64,000 bases of DNA from Cladobotryum mycophilum (Eukaryota; Ascomycota; Sordariomycetes; Hypocreales; Hypocreaceae). This document shows, piece by piece, positions 25,208 to 36,119 of this stretch (position 1 is its first letter; each line of letters starts with the position of its first letter). The translations under genes were made by a program, and so were the position numbers. The notes beneath the pieces are model-generated. The model saw only the letters and a program-made list of their open reading frames with translations. It had not been told where the DNA came from and searched no databases. The stretch lies in NCBI GenBank assembly GCA_036429605.1, contig CM071591.1, forward strand, positions 1,488,001 to 1,552,000, given 5' to 3'.

Positions 25208-26188
25208 ATGCCTCCATTTAGCAGACACAAGGTAGAAAAGCGAGGCAGACCCAAAAGCAGAGACTTCCCTCCCTGGTTCCATCGTGTCCTCGAGATTAGC
25301 CGCGAGAGAAAGGTGGTAAAAGAGGATTATGATCAAGACATGTCTGATCTGGAGGAAGAAGAAAGAGGAGACCCGATTCGGGGCTATATCTGGGAGAAGA
25401 AGGCCCCCATTTTAAAAAGGCTGCCCGAATCGTGTACCGACGAAGACGTGAAGCAATTCCCAAAGTTCAACAGGCAACGGGAAAAGTGGAAGGAAGAGCT
25501 GAAGAGGCGGACCTGGATCATGAAGCATGAAGCACCTGATATGATTGAATTTGATCGCGCGAGACAAGTCGTTGTCAATGCCGCATACGAGGAGCTGAAG
25601 CAGGTGAGAAAACGCCGTATTCCTCCACGCATTAAATTCCCAGCGGGCAAAAAGTTTGATCTGTTCTCGGCGGAGCACATGGAAGAGTCATATCACCAGG
25701 ACCTGGAAGTCGTTGCCCCGACGAGATATGTCGAGTTTTATTCTCATCCCCATGACGAGAAAAATAAAACATATCAGTGTTCCAACCCCAGCTCATGCAG
25801 GGAAGAGGTGCGTGGCCAGGTGTACATCGACACCCGGGACCCAATCTACTTTAAGCCCTTTCTTCCTCCCGCGCGCCCAGATGGCGACATAGTAGAGGTA
25901 CGCAAGGAGAACGGTCGTGGCTCGGTCATGGGCTTTCGATTCATCAGCAGCGACTACCTGCAGATTGAGATGAGGGCCAAGGATTGCTTCTGGGGAAACT
26001 TTCGGCCAAGGCGCCTGAACGCTTTACGTGGGCGGGTGTACCAGACGGAATGCACATTGAGGAGAGCGTCGAGGAAGAGAAGCAAGAGAAGAAGGATGAA
26101 GGAGCAAGCACAGGGGGGCAGTCACAAGAGAAACAGGCACAGGGGCAAGCATGGCAGCAAACACTGGCACAGGAAGAATAGAGACTAG
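25208..26188 (+). CDS. Unknown CX5C-family protein, paralog 2, with basic C-terminal tail
   Basis: Single-exon gene of 326 residues, tandem and same-strand paralog of the gene at 23862. Matching blocks in order: PPWFHRVLEI, the acidic strip EDYDQDMSDLEEEE, a charged helical region, GKKFDLFSAEHMEES, a Cys-x5-Cys pair (QCSNPSSC) followed by REEVRGQVYI, and FISSDYLQIEMRAKD near residue 255. Identity outside these blocks is low, so the duplication is old. The tail (~285-326) is a Lys/Arg/His/Gly-rich low-complexity segment resembling a nuclear localisation or nucleic-acid-binding tail. The same-frame basic repeat continues after the stop (26186) to 26446, interrupted by a further TGA at 26213, so the tail may once have been longer. 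Function unknown. Confidence 0.7.
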   Translation: MPPFSRHKVEKRGRPKSRDFPPWFHRVLEISRERKVVKEDYDQDMSDLEEEERGDPIRGYIWEKKAPILKRLPESCTDEDVKQFPKFNRQREKWKEELKRRTWIMKHEAPDMIEFDRARQVVVNAAYEELKQVRKRRIPPRIKFPAGKKFDLFSAEHMEESYHQDLEVVAPTRYVEFYSHPHDEKNKTYQCSNPSSCREEVRGQVYIDTRDPIYFKPFLPPARPDGDIVEVRKENGRGSVMGFRFISSDYLQIEMRAKDCFWGNFRPRRLNALRGRVYQTECTLRRASRKRSKRRRMKEQAQGGSHKRNRHRGKHGSKHWHRKNRD

Positions 26189-26446
26189 AGAAACGAGCAC
26201 AAAGACAAGTACTGAAATAAGCACGGGAGACATGAGCACGAAAGCAGGCAGAGAGGAGACACGCACGGGAGAAACGAGCACAATGGCGAGCACTGGAACA
26301 AGCACCAGAGAAACGGGCACAGGAGCAACTACAGTCGGAACAAGTGCAGAGGCAAGCAGAAGAGGGAAAAGCAGAGCAAGCCCAAACAAAGGGGTGATGG
26401 CGAAGAAAGCCAGCTATCAGCAGCTGAGCATTCTCACCATGTTTAA
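26189..26446 (+). pseudogene. Former C-terminal repeat tail beyond the stop of paralog 2
   Basis: In the reading frame of the preceding gene, the codons after the TAG (26186) and a second TGA (26213) still encode a Lys/Arg/His/Asn/Glu-rich repeat (recurring RNEH, NKH, RNGH elements) until a TAA at 26444. At DNA level it is an imperfect repeat of GAAACG(A/G)GCAC-type units. It probably represents tail coding sequence cut off by point mutations, or a repeat that expanded across the stop. Confidence 0.45.
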
Positions 26447-27458
26447 CCACTCGGGTAATTCCCAGGGAAGAGGTCATCGCAATCCGATGCATAGGTAGAT
26501 ACCTCCGTACTCCCTCACTCCTTTCTTCATACAAACGCTACTTGGATGAAACCTGGGAAGGCTTTGGATTTGCTTCACGTATCAAATATTGAATCAAGCA
26601 CCGTATGGCATATACGCAGAAAATTTGTTTAGGGGATCTCGATATCATGGTCTCGGTTAGCACAAGTAAAAAGAAGAAAGAGAAAAAAGGGGGGAAGGGG
26701 GTTGCGTACTCCGAGAGTTTGCTTTTTTTTGTCTTCACGATGATGAACGTGGTTTCATTGCGTCAGCTCTACTACGTGGAATAAGCAAATCGGAAGTCAT
26801 TCTGAGATTGCATGGCTGATACATTGGCGGGCATCCTGAAGCATGTAGAGTCAGGGGGCTGCCGTCTTTTGCCGCCTTCAAGTGTCGGTCATATTAAAGT
26901 GTATAGTATTCACTTTACTGCATGTATGTATTTATCTCTTTGCATTTATCGCTTATTTATCCCACTCTGATGACAAGACTTTATACTCTCTACTCTGTAT
27001 ACATGCAATCATTGCTTCAAGCACCATAGTTGAGTCTCCCCACAGTGAGCACATGCACACTACACACACACATATATACATACATATATATACATCCTCA
27101 CCATGAGTCATTGAAAAGACTTTTTTATTCAAATCCTCTCATTTCCACGCTGATTTAACTTAATCTTGATAAAGATCCTTGGGGGCATCACAGCGAGTCG
27201 GGGTTGTATATTTGCTCACAGTTTCTGGATGTTACAAATCGAGTGAATCAGTGTCGTTGTTAGAAGCAGGACAATGCGCTAGCCATATTCGGAAGGTGGG
27301 GTGACTGAGCTCTATCTCGATGTGCTCCTGACGCCAGCTTTATTGAACCTCCATCATCATCATCAGTCAAGAATTGGTTACTCATAGAACCCACGGCAGT
27401 ACTCAGAGTTGATCCCAGACACTCATCCATATAAGTCGTTATTCAAATTGCATCCAAA
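26447..27458. other. Intergenic, no supported genes
   Basis: AT-rich spacer with a small CA/TA microsatellite (27060-27095). The right end is the promoter of the dienelactone-hydrolase-family gene. No coding region seen. Confidence 0.5.
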
Positions 27459-28878
27459 ATGTTGATCCAAGAAACTCACGTCGATGTCCAAACCACCGCC
27501 AACGGCAAGGAAAGCTCCATGCGTACGCCTCCCCAACTCTTGCCCCTCATCTCCTCTCCTCTCCTCTCATCATTGATCAACTCATCTCACTCACATTGGT
27601 CATTGATGATTATAGGGATATTCCTCTTTCACCCAATAATTCCGGGATATCCAAATGCGTAAGTACTCAACTCTTGATCTCTACATTCAACAGCGTCTAA
27701 TATCATCATAGTCGCTTCCCCGGCGTCTGCCTCTTTAGCGAAATCTACCAAGGTCCGTCCTCAATCTCAATCTCAATTCATATGATCCCATATATATATA
27801 TATATATATATCTCACACACATACACACACACACACACCATCTCATACAACCACACCATCTTGAAACTACATCATATCATACAAACAAAACAACCAACAT
27901 CTCCCAGTCACCGGTCCCGTAGCCCGCTTCGCCCGTCAAATCGCCGGCCACGGCTACATCGTCGCCGCACCATCCTCCTACCACGACTTTGTCGGCCCCG
28001 AGCCCCTCAAGTACGACGTCGCCGACACCGACCGCGGTAACCAATTCAAGATTGAAAAGGTCTGTATTCTTTCTTATCCTCCCCTTAAATCTATTCAAAA
28101 ACCCCTCCTCCTCCTTCTTCCTCTTCTACTTCTCCTTCTTCTTCTCAAGTTTACCCAATAGACATAGACCCATTGATCACACAACCTATAAAAACAAGTA
28201 ACACTGACTTCATATATATATAGACCCTCGAATCCTATGATGCCGACTCTTACAAAACAGTCGACCACCTCCTCAGCCTCCCCACCTGCACCGGCTTAAT
28301 CGGCGCAACAGGCATGTGTCTCGGCGGCCATCTCGCCGTCCGCGCAGCCGTAAGTCTTTCCCTCTCCTCTCCTCTCCTCCTCTTCCCCCTTCCATCATCC
28401 ATCATCCATCATCCAACTATGCTAACAACAACCCGCGTTCAAAAAACAAAAGCTCGACCCCCGCATCTCCGCCACAGTAGCCTACTTCGCAACAGACATC
28501 CACTCCCGCACCCTCGGCCCCAACTCCGGCCCCAACACGGCCTCCGCCCCACCCTCCCCTTCCTCCACTCACACCCTCGACCTCTTCCCCAACTTCAAGG
28601 GAGAAGCCGCCATGATCTTCGGCATCAAGGACACGCACGTCCCCGACGCCGGGAGGGACCTCATCCGCCAGAAGCTCCGCGATGCCGGCGTCGTGTTCAG
28701 CTGGCACGAGTTTGCTTGGGCGCAGCACGCTTTCATCAGGGATGAGCTGAGCAAGGGCCGTTACGATCCCGCCGTGACAAAGATTTGCTTCGAGGTTCTG
28801 TTGGAATTGTTTGGACGAGTCCTCAAGACCGACTTGGGCCAGCCAGAAGCCGTCCCAGCTCTAGAGCATGTGTGCTAA
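27459..28878 (+). CDS. Dienelactone hydrolase family protein
   Basis: Cytosolic alpha/beta-hydrolase of the dienelactone hydrolase family, 283 residues. In bacteria these enzymes open dienelactone in catechol degradation; the fungal substrate is usually unknown. Six exons: 27459-27522, 27616-27658, 27712-27752, 27908-28059, 28224-28349, 28453-28878. All junctions keep frame, and introns begin GTACGC, GTAAGT, GTCCGT, GTCTGT and GTAAGT. The catalytic triad is visible: Cys132 in the nucleophile elbow GMCLGGH, Asp202 in GIKDTHVPD, and His234 in WAQHAFIRDE. The third intron contains TA and CA microsatellites. The density of short exons at the 5' end is unusual in this window. Family assignment is firm; substrate is not. 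Confidence 0.9.
27790..27838. repeat. TA and CA dinucleotide microsatellites inside an intron
   Basis: About eleven TA units (27790-27811) followed by CA-rich repeats (27814-27838). Both lie within the third intron (27753-27907) of the dienelactone hydrolase gene. Confidence 0.9.
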
Positions 28879-29262
28879 TAGTAGTATTGTTCACATGAAG
28901 AACACGCATGCCAGATAGGCCACGCCAAAAATGAAGTACTAAATGAATTCATATCAGAACAAATAGGACAAGTAACGGCTGTCATACGTCTGTCCCAATC
29001 TCTAACTTTAATATTGTCCCAATTTGCCATTTCCCCCCATCCCTCCATGAGATAGGCTGCGTTCATCGTGCTGATGTGCACGGAATATCATTTCTACGGA
29101 ATAAAAAATCATTAAAACCACCTCCTGATCATGTTCCAATATGCAACCGTTGAGCCAAAAATGCAGCAATTCTTGTGTCTCATCATCCTCTGCCAACTCA
29201 TAAGATGGCAGTGTCTTTTCTCTACTATACATCCTCCCCATTTAAGTTCACGATACTGACTT
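28879..29262. other. Convergent 3' spacer
   Basis: 384 bp between the stops of the dienelactone hydrolase gene (+) and the MscS channel gene (-). No coding or RNA feature seen. Confidence 0.55.
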
Positions 29263-32023
29263 CTAGCGCTGGGCGCCAGCTGATGAGTTGTTGGGCTGTC
29301 GTCGTCCCAAGCTCAGGCCTCGGTGAGGCACACGCTGCGAGCCATGCATCGGGTGGAGAGTGTCTGCGTCATCCTCGCCAACACTCGTGGCGCGGGCTCG
29401 GTAATCTGAGTTGCGGTGAACGGACCCTTCCTGGGAGCGTCCCAATACCGAAGGCATGTCAGTACGAGCCTCCTCGTCAAACGTCGGAAGTCGCGGACTA
29501 AGGCCTTGGTGATATCCAGCAGACGCACTATCGGTAGGAGTAAGTCCAGACAAGCCTTCGCCTGCTCGTCGACGACCCCGCTGACTTTCTCTCTTGTAAA
29601 GTTCATTTCTGACTGATTCAATGTCCCTGGATCTGCCCCCATCATTTGATAGATCTTGAGAGCTAACCACGGACCGATCATCGCGCATATCCCAGGGGCC
29701 GGTAGTATCAATAATAAGATTTCGGCTGTTGAGTTCCGAAATGGCAGTCTTCTCAGATTGAAAGACGTCATCGGCATTCTTGTGGGTGGGAACCAGTCGT
29801 TTAGATTCCTTTGCCTTGGCAGCATCGTCGCGGCTGGAAAGGGCCCAGTCATTCGAGACTGCGACTGAGTAGGTAGGGTTGTTGGGCCCACCAAGTGTCT
29901 CAGAACCGCCACCAGGAGCGTAGATGGGAACCTTCTTGAGCGCAACGGTAAGGGCACACATGAACTTGGAGCGGCGAGTTGACCTGACGCGATCATTGTG
30001 CCAGTTGGACTTGTGCTTGATGCTCAGGTTAAGTACAAGCTTGTCCAGGTTACCCACGCCACCAACACCGATGTTGAATTCTGGCTGGAAGTCTCGAGAA
30101 TTGTCAGACGACCGGACAAAGTTTTCCATTTCCATACGAAGCAGCTCAATGTCCTCGAAGGAGGTATCGTAAGAGACATCGATTTGGAAGCTTTCTGACA
30201 TGGCCTTGCTTCGGGTCACATTGTCAATCCAAAGATTATTCAAAACAATGTTTGGCACCTGCGGGACTTGTTAATGGGAGGCGGCAAGAGAGAAATTTGC
30301 TTATGAAGAAGCTTACCTGAACAATTTGCCCCTTGTCAGAGCGAGTAAAGACGGTATACAAAAGAGAGATGCGCTCGACAACCATTTGGAGACCGGTAAC
30401 TTCAATACGGTCGCCGACGTCATAAGGGTGCTTGACAAAGAGGAAGATGCAAGATCCGAGGAATTCTTGAGTGGTAACGGCGAAAACAAAGGACAGGGAC
30501 AGGAGAGCAGTGCCGGCAGTAGCGACAGTCGTAAGGAGGCTGCTCTTGAAGAAGGACAGGAAGATGAAGACGGTAATGAGGAGAACGACAAAGAGCAAAA
30601 CCTGGTCGAACGCCTGCAGTGCCTGACCAATGTCCTTCATGCCTTCAGCAATGGCTTTTCGCTCTCTACCCATTTCGACCACCTTGCGAACCATTTCCTC
30701 GAGGCTGATATCCCCATTGGCGTCGGTGTCAATGCTCTCAAAGGCCTCCTCGGCTTCCTTCTTGTACGCCGGGCCGAGAACTTCTTCAATGTCATCGGGA
30801 TACAGAGCGTCCCTGCCCTCGACCACGAATGACATCCAGATACGCCTTGCGAGTGCCTCGGAGGGGCGCTTCTTTTCTAGGGCCTCAATCACGATGGAGT
30901 GTGCCGAGTTGGGATTGAAAACATGCTTTCCAGTGATTTCGGCGGCAACGTTACCAAAGACCGACGTGACCTTGTCGCCGATGCGACCAACACCTCCAAT
31001 GAGCTTCATTGGGGTCGCAGCACCGTTGTTGCTGGGGTTGCGTCCAGCCTTGCGTCGCAGCATCATCTCGATACTATCGTCGATGACGTAATCTTCCTCG
31101 GCAAACTCGCTGCAGTACATGGGAAACAAAGTGCGGGACGCATCGTAGAGGAGACCAAGGAGATGAATCTCTCTCTTGGAATCTCTGATGCGGTTGGCAA
31201 ATGATCTCTGATGATATGAGACACCAATAAGCTGGACTATAGCCTTTTCTCCCAGGAGGACAGCGGATGAGGCCCAGCAGGCACCTAGAATCCGCTCAAC
31301 GGTGATGACCCAACCTATGTTGTTGTTGTATGCTTCCGAGAGGAGATTCTTGAAGGTGAGCCATGATGCCAGGGCCCAGAAGAAAATGGAGATGGTGATG
31401 ATGATGTTTTCCAGGACGGTGGCGTATTTACGGGTGCCGGCGCTGACGATGCCGCAGAAGAACATGAAGACCTTTGGGAAGAACCAAGCAACCATCTTCA
31501 CGCCCCAAAGAGCAAGCCATGAGATTTCTATCCAGAGGAAGAGCTTAAACAGAGGAGGGCCGTCATGCAGTTTCTTGCCTTGCTTGTCTTTGATATTGCC
31601 AAGGAATATGTCGTCCTTGTGGTCGGTAAGGGGGAGCACGATAAGAGGCACAGCCAAGAGAATTCCAATGGGGATAACGTACACCATGTATCGAGTGATG
31701 ACGGAGAAACCAATAATCTTGGCGTATAGTCGACCCATGGCATTTAGGCTGACTTCATCACCAGTTCCTCGGCGCTTGAGACTCTCTTCTTCCAACTTCC
31801 TCCGGCGGCCGGCATGGCGATGTTGGAGGCCTTGCTTCTCATTTTGTTCGGAGTCGTAGTTGGTGGAGTGGATGGTTGGCTTTCGAGCGCCAGTGGAGAC
31901 ATTGCTCCTGACCGTCGCGAGACGATCAAGTGGGATATCGGCCATGTCGGTTGGAGTTTCGCCTCCCAGTGGAATGAATCCAGCAGAGCTTCGAGAGGCG
32001 CGAGATGTTTGCCTGTTGGTCAT
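29263..32023 (-). CDS. EF-hand mechanosensitive ion channel, MscS family (Msy1/Msy2-type)
   Basis: Mechanosensitive channel of 900 residues related to fission yeast Msy1/Msy2, which sit in the ER and control Ca2+ during hypo-osmotic shock. Exon 1 is 32023-30317; a 58-nt intron (30259-30316, GTAAGC...CCGCAG) leads to exon 2, 30258-29263, in phase 0. The cytosolic N terminus (~105 residues) is basic and Ser/Thr-rich. Four hydrophobic segments follow (~110-280). One EF-hand (FESIDTDANGDISLEEM, ~425-445) has the Dx(D/N)xDG-type calcium loop. The MscS pore helix and beta domain follow (~475-680; KHPYDVGDRIEV is the signature block). The C-terminal ~200 residues are polar and probably disordered. 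All features of the family are present and intact. Confidence 0.93.
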
Positions 32024-34200
32024 TTCCCCGTTCTTATATCGAGGAAAAGGAGCCGCAGGCTTGTTGCGGAGGTGCGCACGTGGTGGTTGATATATGCAGG
32101 GTGAAGAAGGATGATGGTAGTATTATGTTGAATTTGTAGGTTGTATCTGGGATCGTTTGTCGAGATTGCAATGCTTGTAAGGATAAAACCAATGATGCAG
32201 CAGGCCGAATCTAAAACAGCAGGTTTCACAGTTCAATGGGAACCAGCCAAACCGTTTTGAATATTCTCTTTTCGTTGTACAAGCTTTTGCTGAAGACCCG
32301 CTCCAGGTAGGTTGGACTGTTAGAGAGGGAGGTCGGGATTCAAATTGTGCAAAGCGGAGAGCGAGAGTGAGAGAGAACGGGATTGCACAAGATGATGATG
32401 ATGGTGCAGATCATCAACTGGGGTGGTGGTGTAATGCAATGAAATTGCGCGATCCACCGTGGAGTCTTGTTCGTTTATCAATGTCCGCAGGAAACGAGAG
32501 CTTGGGACAATCGACCGATCAATCAATCAATCAAATGCAGGGAATATCTAGAGAGAAAAAAGAGTAGAAAGAATAAATAAATAAATAAAAAGAGGAAACG
32601 AGATTTGAATAGCAGGGGAAGAGAGCGTGGGAGAGGATCAGGAGTAGTTCAAGTAGTAGGTAGCAGGAGGGTGGAGACAGAAGAAGTCGACTGAACGAAT
32701 GAATGAATGATATGATATGATATGATTCTCTAGGGAGGGTGGGGGGAGGGGGTAGAAGACTATTGTTTTAAGAGAAGAAACGAATGGAGGGGGTGTTTAA
32801 GGATGAAAGAAAGAGAGTGAGAGGAGAAGAAGAAGAAGAGGAAGAAGAAGAAAAACGAATCAAGCAGTAAAACGGTAAGAGTAAGTGAGTGACTGTGTGG
32901 AGATGCAAAGAAAGAAAGAAGTCCGGGTGTCTCACAAAATGTGTGGAATAGATGAAACGTTGAGTCTTGCAGTCTGTCAAGCCACTTTCCACCACAGCAA
33001 GGTACTTGGGTACCTGAGCACCTAGCAGCACTAGTTCCGTAACGCATGAGATTTTCGGTTTTCCTCTGATCCTACTGGCCCGATTGAAAGGGGGCGATCG
33101 GCGCTGTACGAACTGGGCGAGGTACCACTAAACTAAAGCCTCACCTCGTTAACCCACTTTGCCCACTGCTGTACTGCAACCCCACCTACTAGAAACCCAC
33201 TTGGCATGGAAGTCTTGCAGGGAAGCTCTGCAGGACTCTTGCAGCACTCATCTCATCTACCAAGTACATACATACATACATACATATCCATGGATCTTTT
33301 TTTTCAGGGGTTCTCACAAGCCACACAAGGCCTGTAACTGGCAAAACCTGCAGTTATGGGGCCCCTGGGCTGGACTGGCCCCCCTGAGAATTGATGGAGT
33401 AAGATCCCGTCAGCGAGACAAAGGGACATGTGCGCACTCAGGAAGAGAACAAGAGAGAAAAAAGAGACAAGAAAAAAGAGAAGAAAAAAAAGGAAATTTT
33501 TTTTTCTTGCCGTCTTCTGAGGCTGTGTGTGAGGCTGCAGGTTATGCGGTTCTACTACCTAGAGTAAGTCCTAGAACAGAGTCAGTCTATGCACAGAACC
33601 TCGTATATTGAATCAAGATAATTTTACAGATTTTATTTATATCTTACAATCCTGACTCTTAAGACTTTTGTTGTATTTGTGCTAGACCAGTCCAGCCGCT
33701 TATTATACCGGAAAGAAAAACAACCTTTCCTTTCTACTTCGACTTGCCCCCTTCGCTCAGACTTCCTGATTGAGTCAACGGTGGTGGCAACACTCTTGTT
33801 CTTCTTCCCTTTCAGGGCAATCTTCTGTTTCTTCTTCTTCTCCTCTTCCTCCTCTCTCACCCACCAACCCACCAACAAACAGAAGAAGTTTACAGATCGC
33901 CCGAGGCTTTCAACCTTTTTTTTTTCTTTTCTTTTTTCTTTTTCGCCTCCTGACGCCCTGCAGTTCTTGGCTTGCCAATGGCACCACCCACCCACCACAA
34001 CCATGCCAATCGTCCCGCTTGGCTCGATGCAGCATGACGTTCCCACGTCCGCGTCCCTTCCCACCCGAGACATTCTCGTTTCCAATGCAGACATGGTTCG
34101 CACACCAGGTTTGCTTTGTTGGGGGAGGGTTGCAAAAACAAACAGTGATCAACGCGCTTTTTGGCATGCCCTCTCGGCGATTTAACTTTTGAACAAACAC

Positions 34201-34204
<4 letters not shown>

Positions 34205-34240
<36 letters not shown>
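34205..34240. repeat. GA dinucleotide microsatellite
   Basis: Eighteen uninterrupted GA units, followed by impure AAGAGAGGG. Non-coding. Confidence 0.95.
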
Positions 34241-34247
<7 letters not shown>

Positions 34248-34297
34248 GGAAAAAAACGCCCAATGCCCGTCTGATGTTCCCAACCTGTCAACTCGTT

Positions 34298-34308
34298 CCC
34301 CCCCCCCC
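34298..34308. repeat. Poly-C run of 11
   Basis: An uninterrupted run of eleven C in a pyrimidine-rich leader-like region. Confidence 0.95.
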
Positions 34309-34899
34309 AATATCTTGTGCTTCTTCTCATTCATCTTTCCTTCTTACCATTCTTTTACTCCATACAGTACAAGTACAGTGTTATCAACTCGCCCCATCTT
34401 TGCCGTCCGCCAAGACAAAACATGTCTCGATATGCCAACAGACTACACTCCAGCTAACAGCTACAGCTACCATACGCATACGCATACCTCACTACTACGA
34501 GGAGGAGTTGTCTCCCACAATTCCTCCCTCCCATCTTTTCTCCCTCCAACTGAGTGATCGTCCAAAAAAACTTGCGTGCACTGACAAAAAAGCGGAGAGC
34601 ACCACACATAGGTCGCATAGCTCGTCTACACGCTACACCGAAACACAACACTCCCCGCCCCGTATTCACTCCAGCCCATCACATTCCTCAGGGCAATGAT
34701 CATCATCAAGAAAAACAAAAGCTCCCTCCCTCCCATCCATCAAACCCCGTCGATCGCAACCGATCCCCAGGCGCTGAGCTTTTGTGCTACTGATCGAATT
34801 CCAATTGATTGATTCGATTTGTCAATTATTCGTCAATCAGCCACAACCACACCCAAACCACCTTGTTCATTTCTTCTCCATTTTCACCACATTGGATTG

Positions 34900-34927
34900 A
34901 CAGACAGACAGACAGACAGACAGACAG
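34900..34927. repeat. GACA tetranucleotide microsatellite
   Basis: Seven GACA units in non-coding sequence. Confidence 0.9.
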
Positions 34928-36119
34928 TACATATTCTACGTACGCACATAACGGGATAAAAAACTTGCCGAGGTTCGCGACCACGCTCACCTTCTACAAA
35001 CCCTCCCCTCCCAAATCGAGTTCCCAGCTCTGCCGATCACTCACAACTTCGCGCCCGTGACACCAACCACTCCGTTTCCACAAAACATACCCAAGCCAAG
35101 CCCCAAGGGCATAGGACAAGAACAAAAACCGACAGACAGACAGAGAGAGAGAGCAAAAGGGCGGCGGTTCAAGTGACGTCTCATCCAGTCTCACCACCAG
35201 CATCAACGAAAAGAGAGAACCAAGCTTTGGAGAGTCGAACAAAAACGTCCATCCACACAAGAAGCTATCCAAGACAATCTCCACAACAAAACAAACATCC
35301 TAGTGCATTGAGCATGTCACCAAAAGGTTCACAAGATCGTAGATTTCAGATATTGAAGAAAAGAAAAAGAAGAAAGGAAATTCTTCACAAACTTGCCACT
35401 CAATCATCATCCAAACTTGGCCAACTCGGCAAAATCCAAAATAATGTACGACTTGGGAAAGCAACTACTCCGTAAACTAAGACTAGTCATTAATATTGCA
35501 TATGTTAAAGGTAAGAATGATAGTAATCCACCATACTTTCTACAGTATCACAGTGTCTTCTTCGAGACGTTGAAAATTCAGATCAAAGCTAGCTCTCTGA
35601 TTGACATGAACAAGACATGATGAATGCAACCCTCTCGGACTCTCGGCCTAACGAGTCTCCACGGCCTCTGAATCACAGATCAGCAACAGCCGCATAGCGT
35701 GTTGGCCCAATTGCATATGACACCTACATAATCCAACCCAATGCAGATTGCTCATCAGTTCCTATATGTGAAAATGTTGAACCTCCATCGGTCAAACTGT
35801 GTGCACACCATGCAGCCGGCCCAAAGAATTTGACATGTTCGATATGTTCTTCATTTCAACAAGGACCTGCAGTCAACTAATCACGTACTTATATACACAC
35901 CCAGACAGTGTCCTTCCATCACATTGACCGCCAATAAAACATATGAACGGGGTATCGTTGCCCACCTGCGCCTGATCATACAATTTCGTCCCATCCTTTC
36001 CATGGTATCATAGCAAACAAAATCCCATCAGGCCATAAACCAACGCCGCCACAAACGCCGCAAAAAGAAAAAAGCATTCTCGTTGGATAAGTATATTCAA
36101 AGAAGCCGTTGTTGTCTGG

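Larger units (their letters stand above)
32024..36119. other. Gene-poor region with leader-like pyrimidine tracts
   Basis: 32.0-33.1 kb is the promoter of the MscS channel gene: C/T-rich on the minus strand, with AAAT and ATGAT short repeats. From 33.7 to 35.3 kb the + strand is strongly pyrimidine-rich with GA, C11 and GACA microsatellites, looking like a long promoter plus leader for a rightward gene. No matching coding sequence follows. 35.4-36.1 kb is AT-rich 3' flank of the sugar transporter. Open frames here are low-complexity and not credible. Confidence 0.5.

Noticed and set aside
25944..26534. Cys/Ser/Ala-rich minus-strand frame over the tail repeat
   Set aside because: Antisense of the GAAACGAGCAC-type repeat; the apparent cysteine richness is a repeat artefact, not a small secreted cysteine-rich protein.
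28314..28745. Alternative + frame and minus frames over the dienelactone hydrolase exons
   Set aside because: Shadows of the real gene; the catalytic Cys, Asp and His lie in the spliced frame.
33633..34330. Open frames of 117-168 codons on both strands
   Set aside because: Entirely low-complexity products of pyrimidine tracts and the GA microsatellite.
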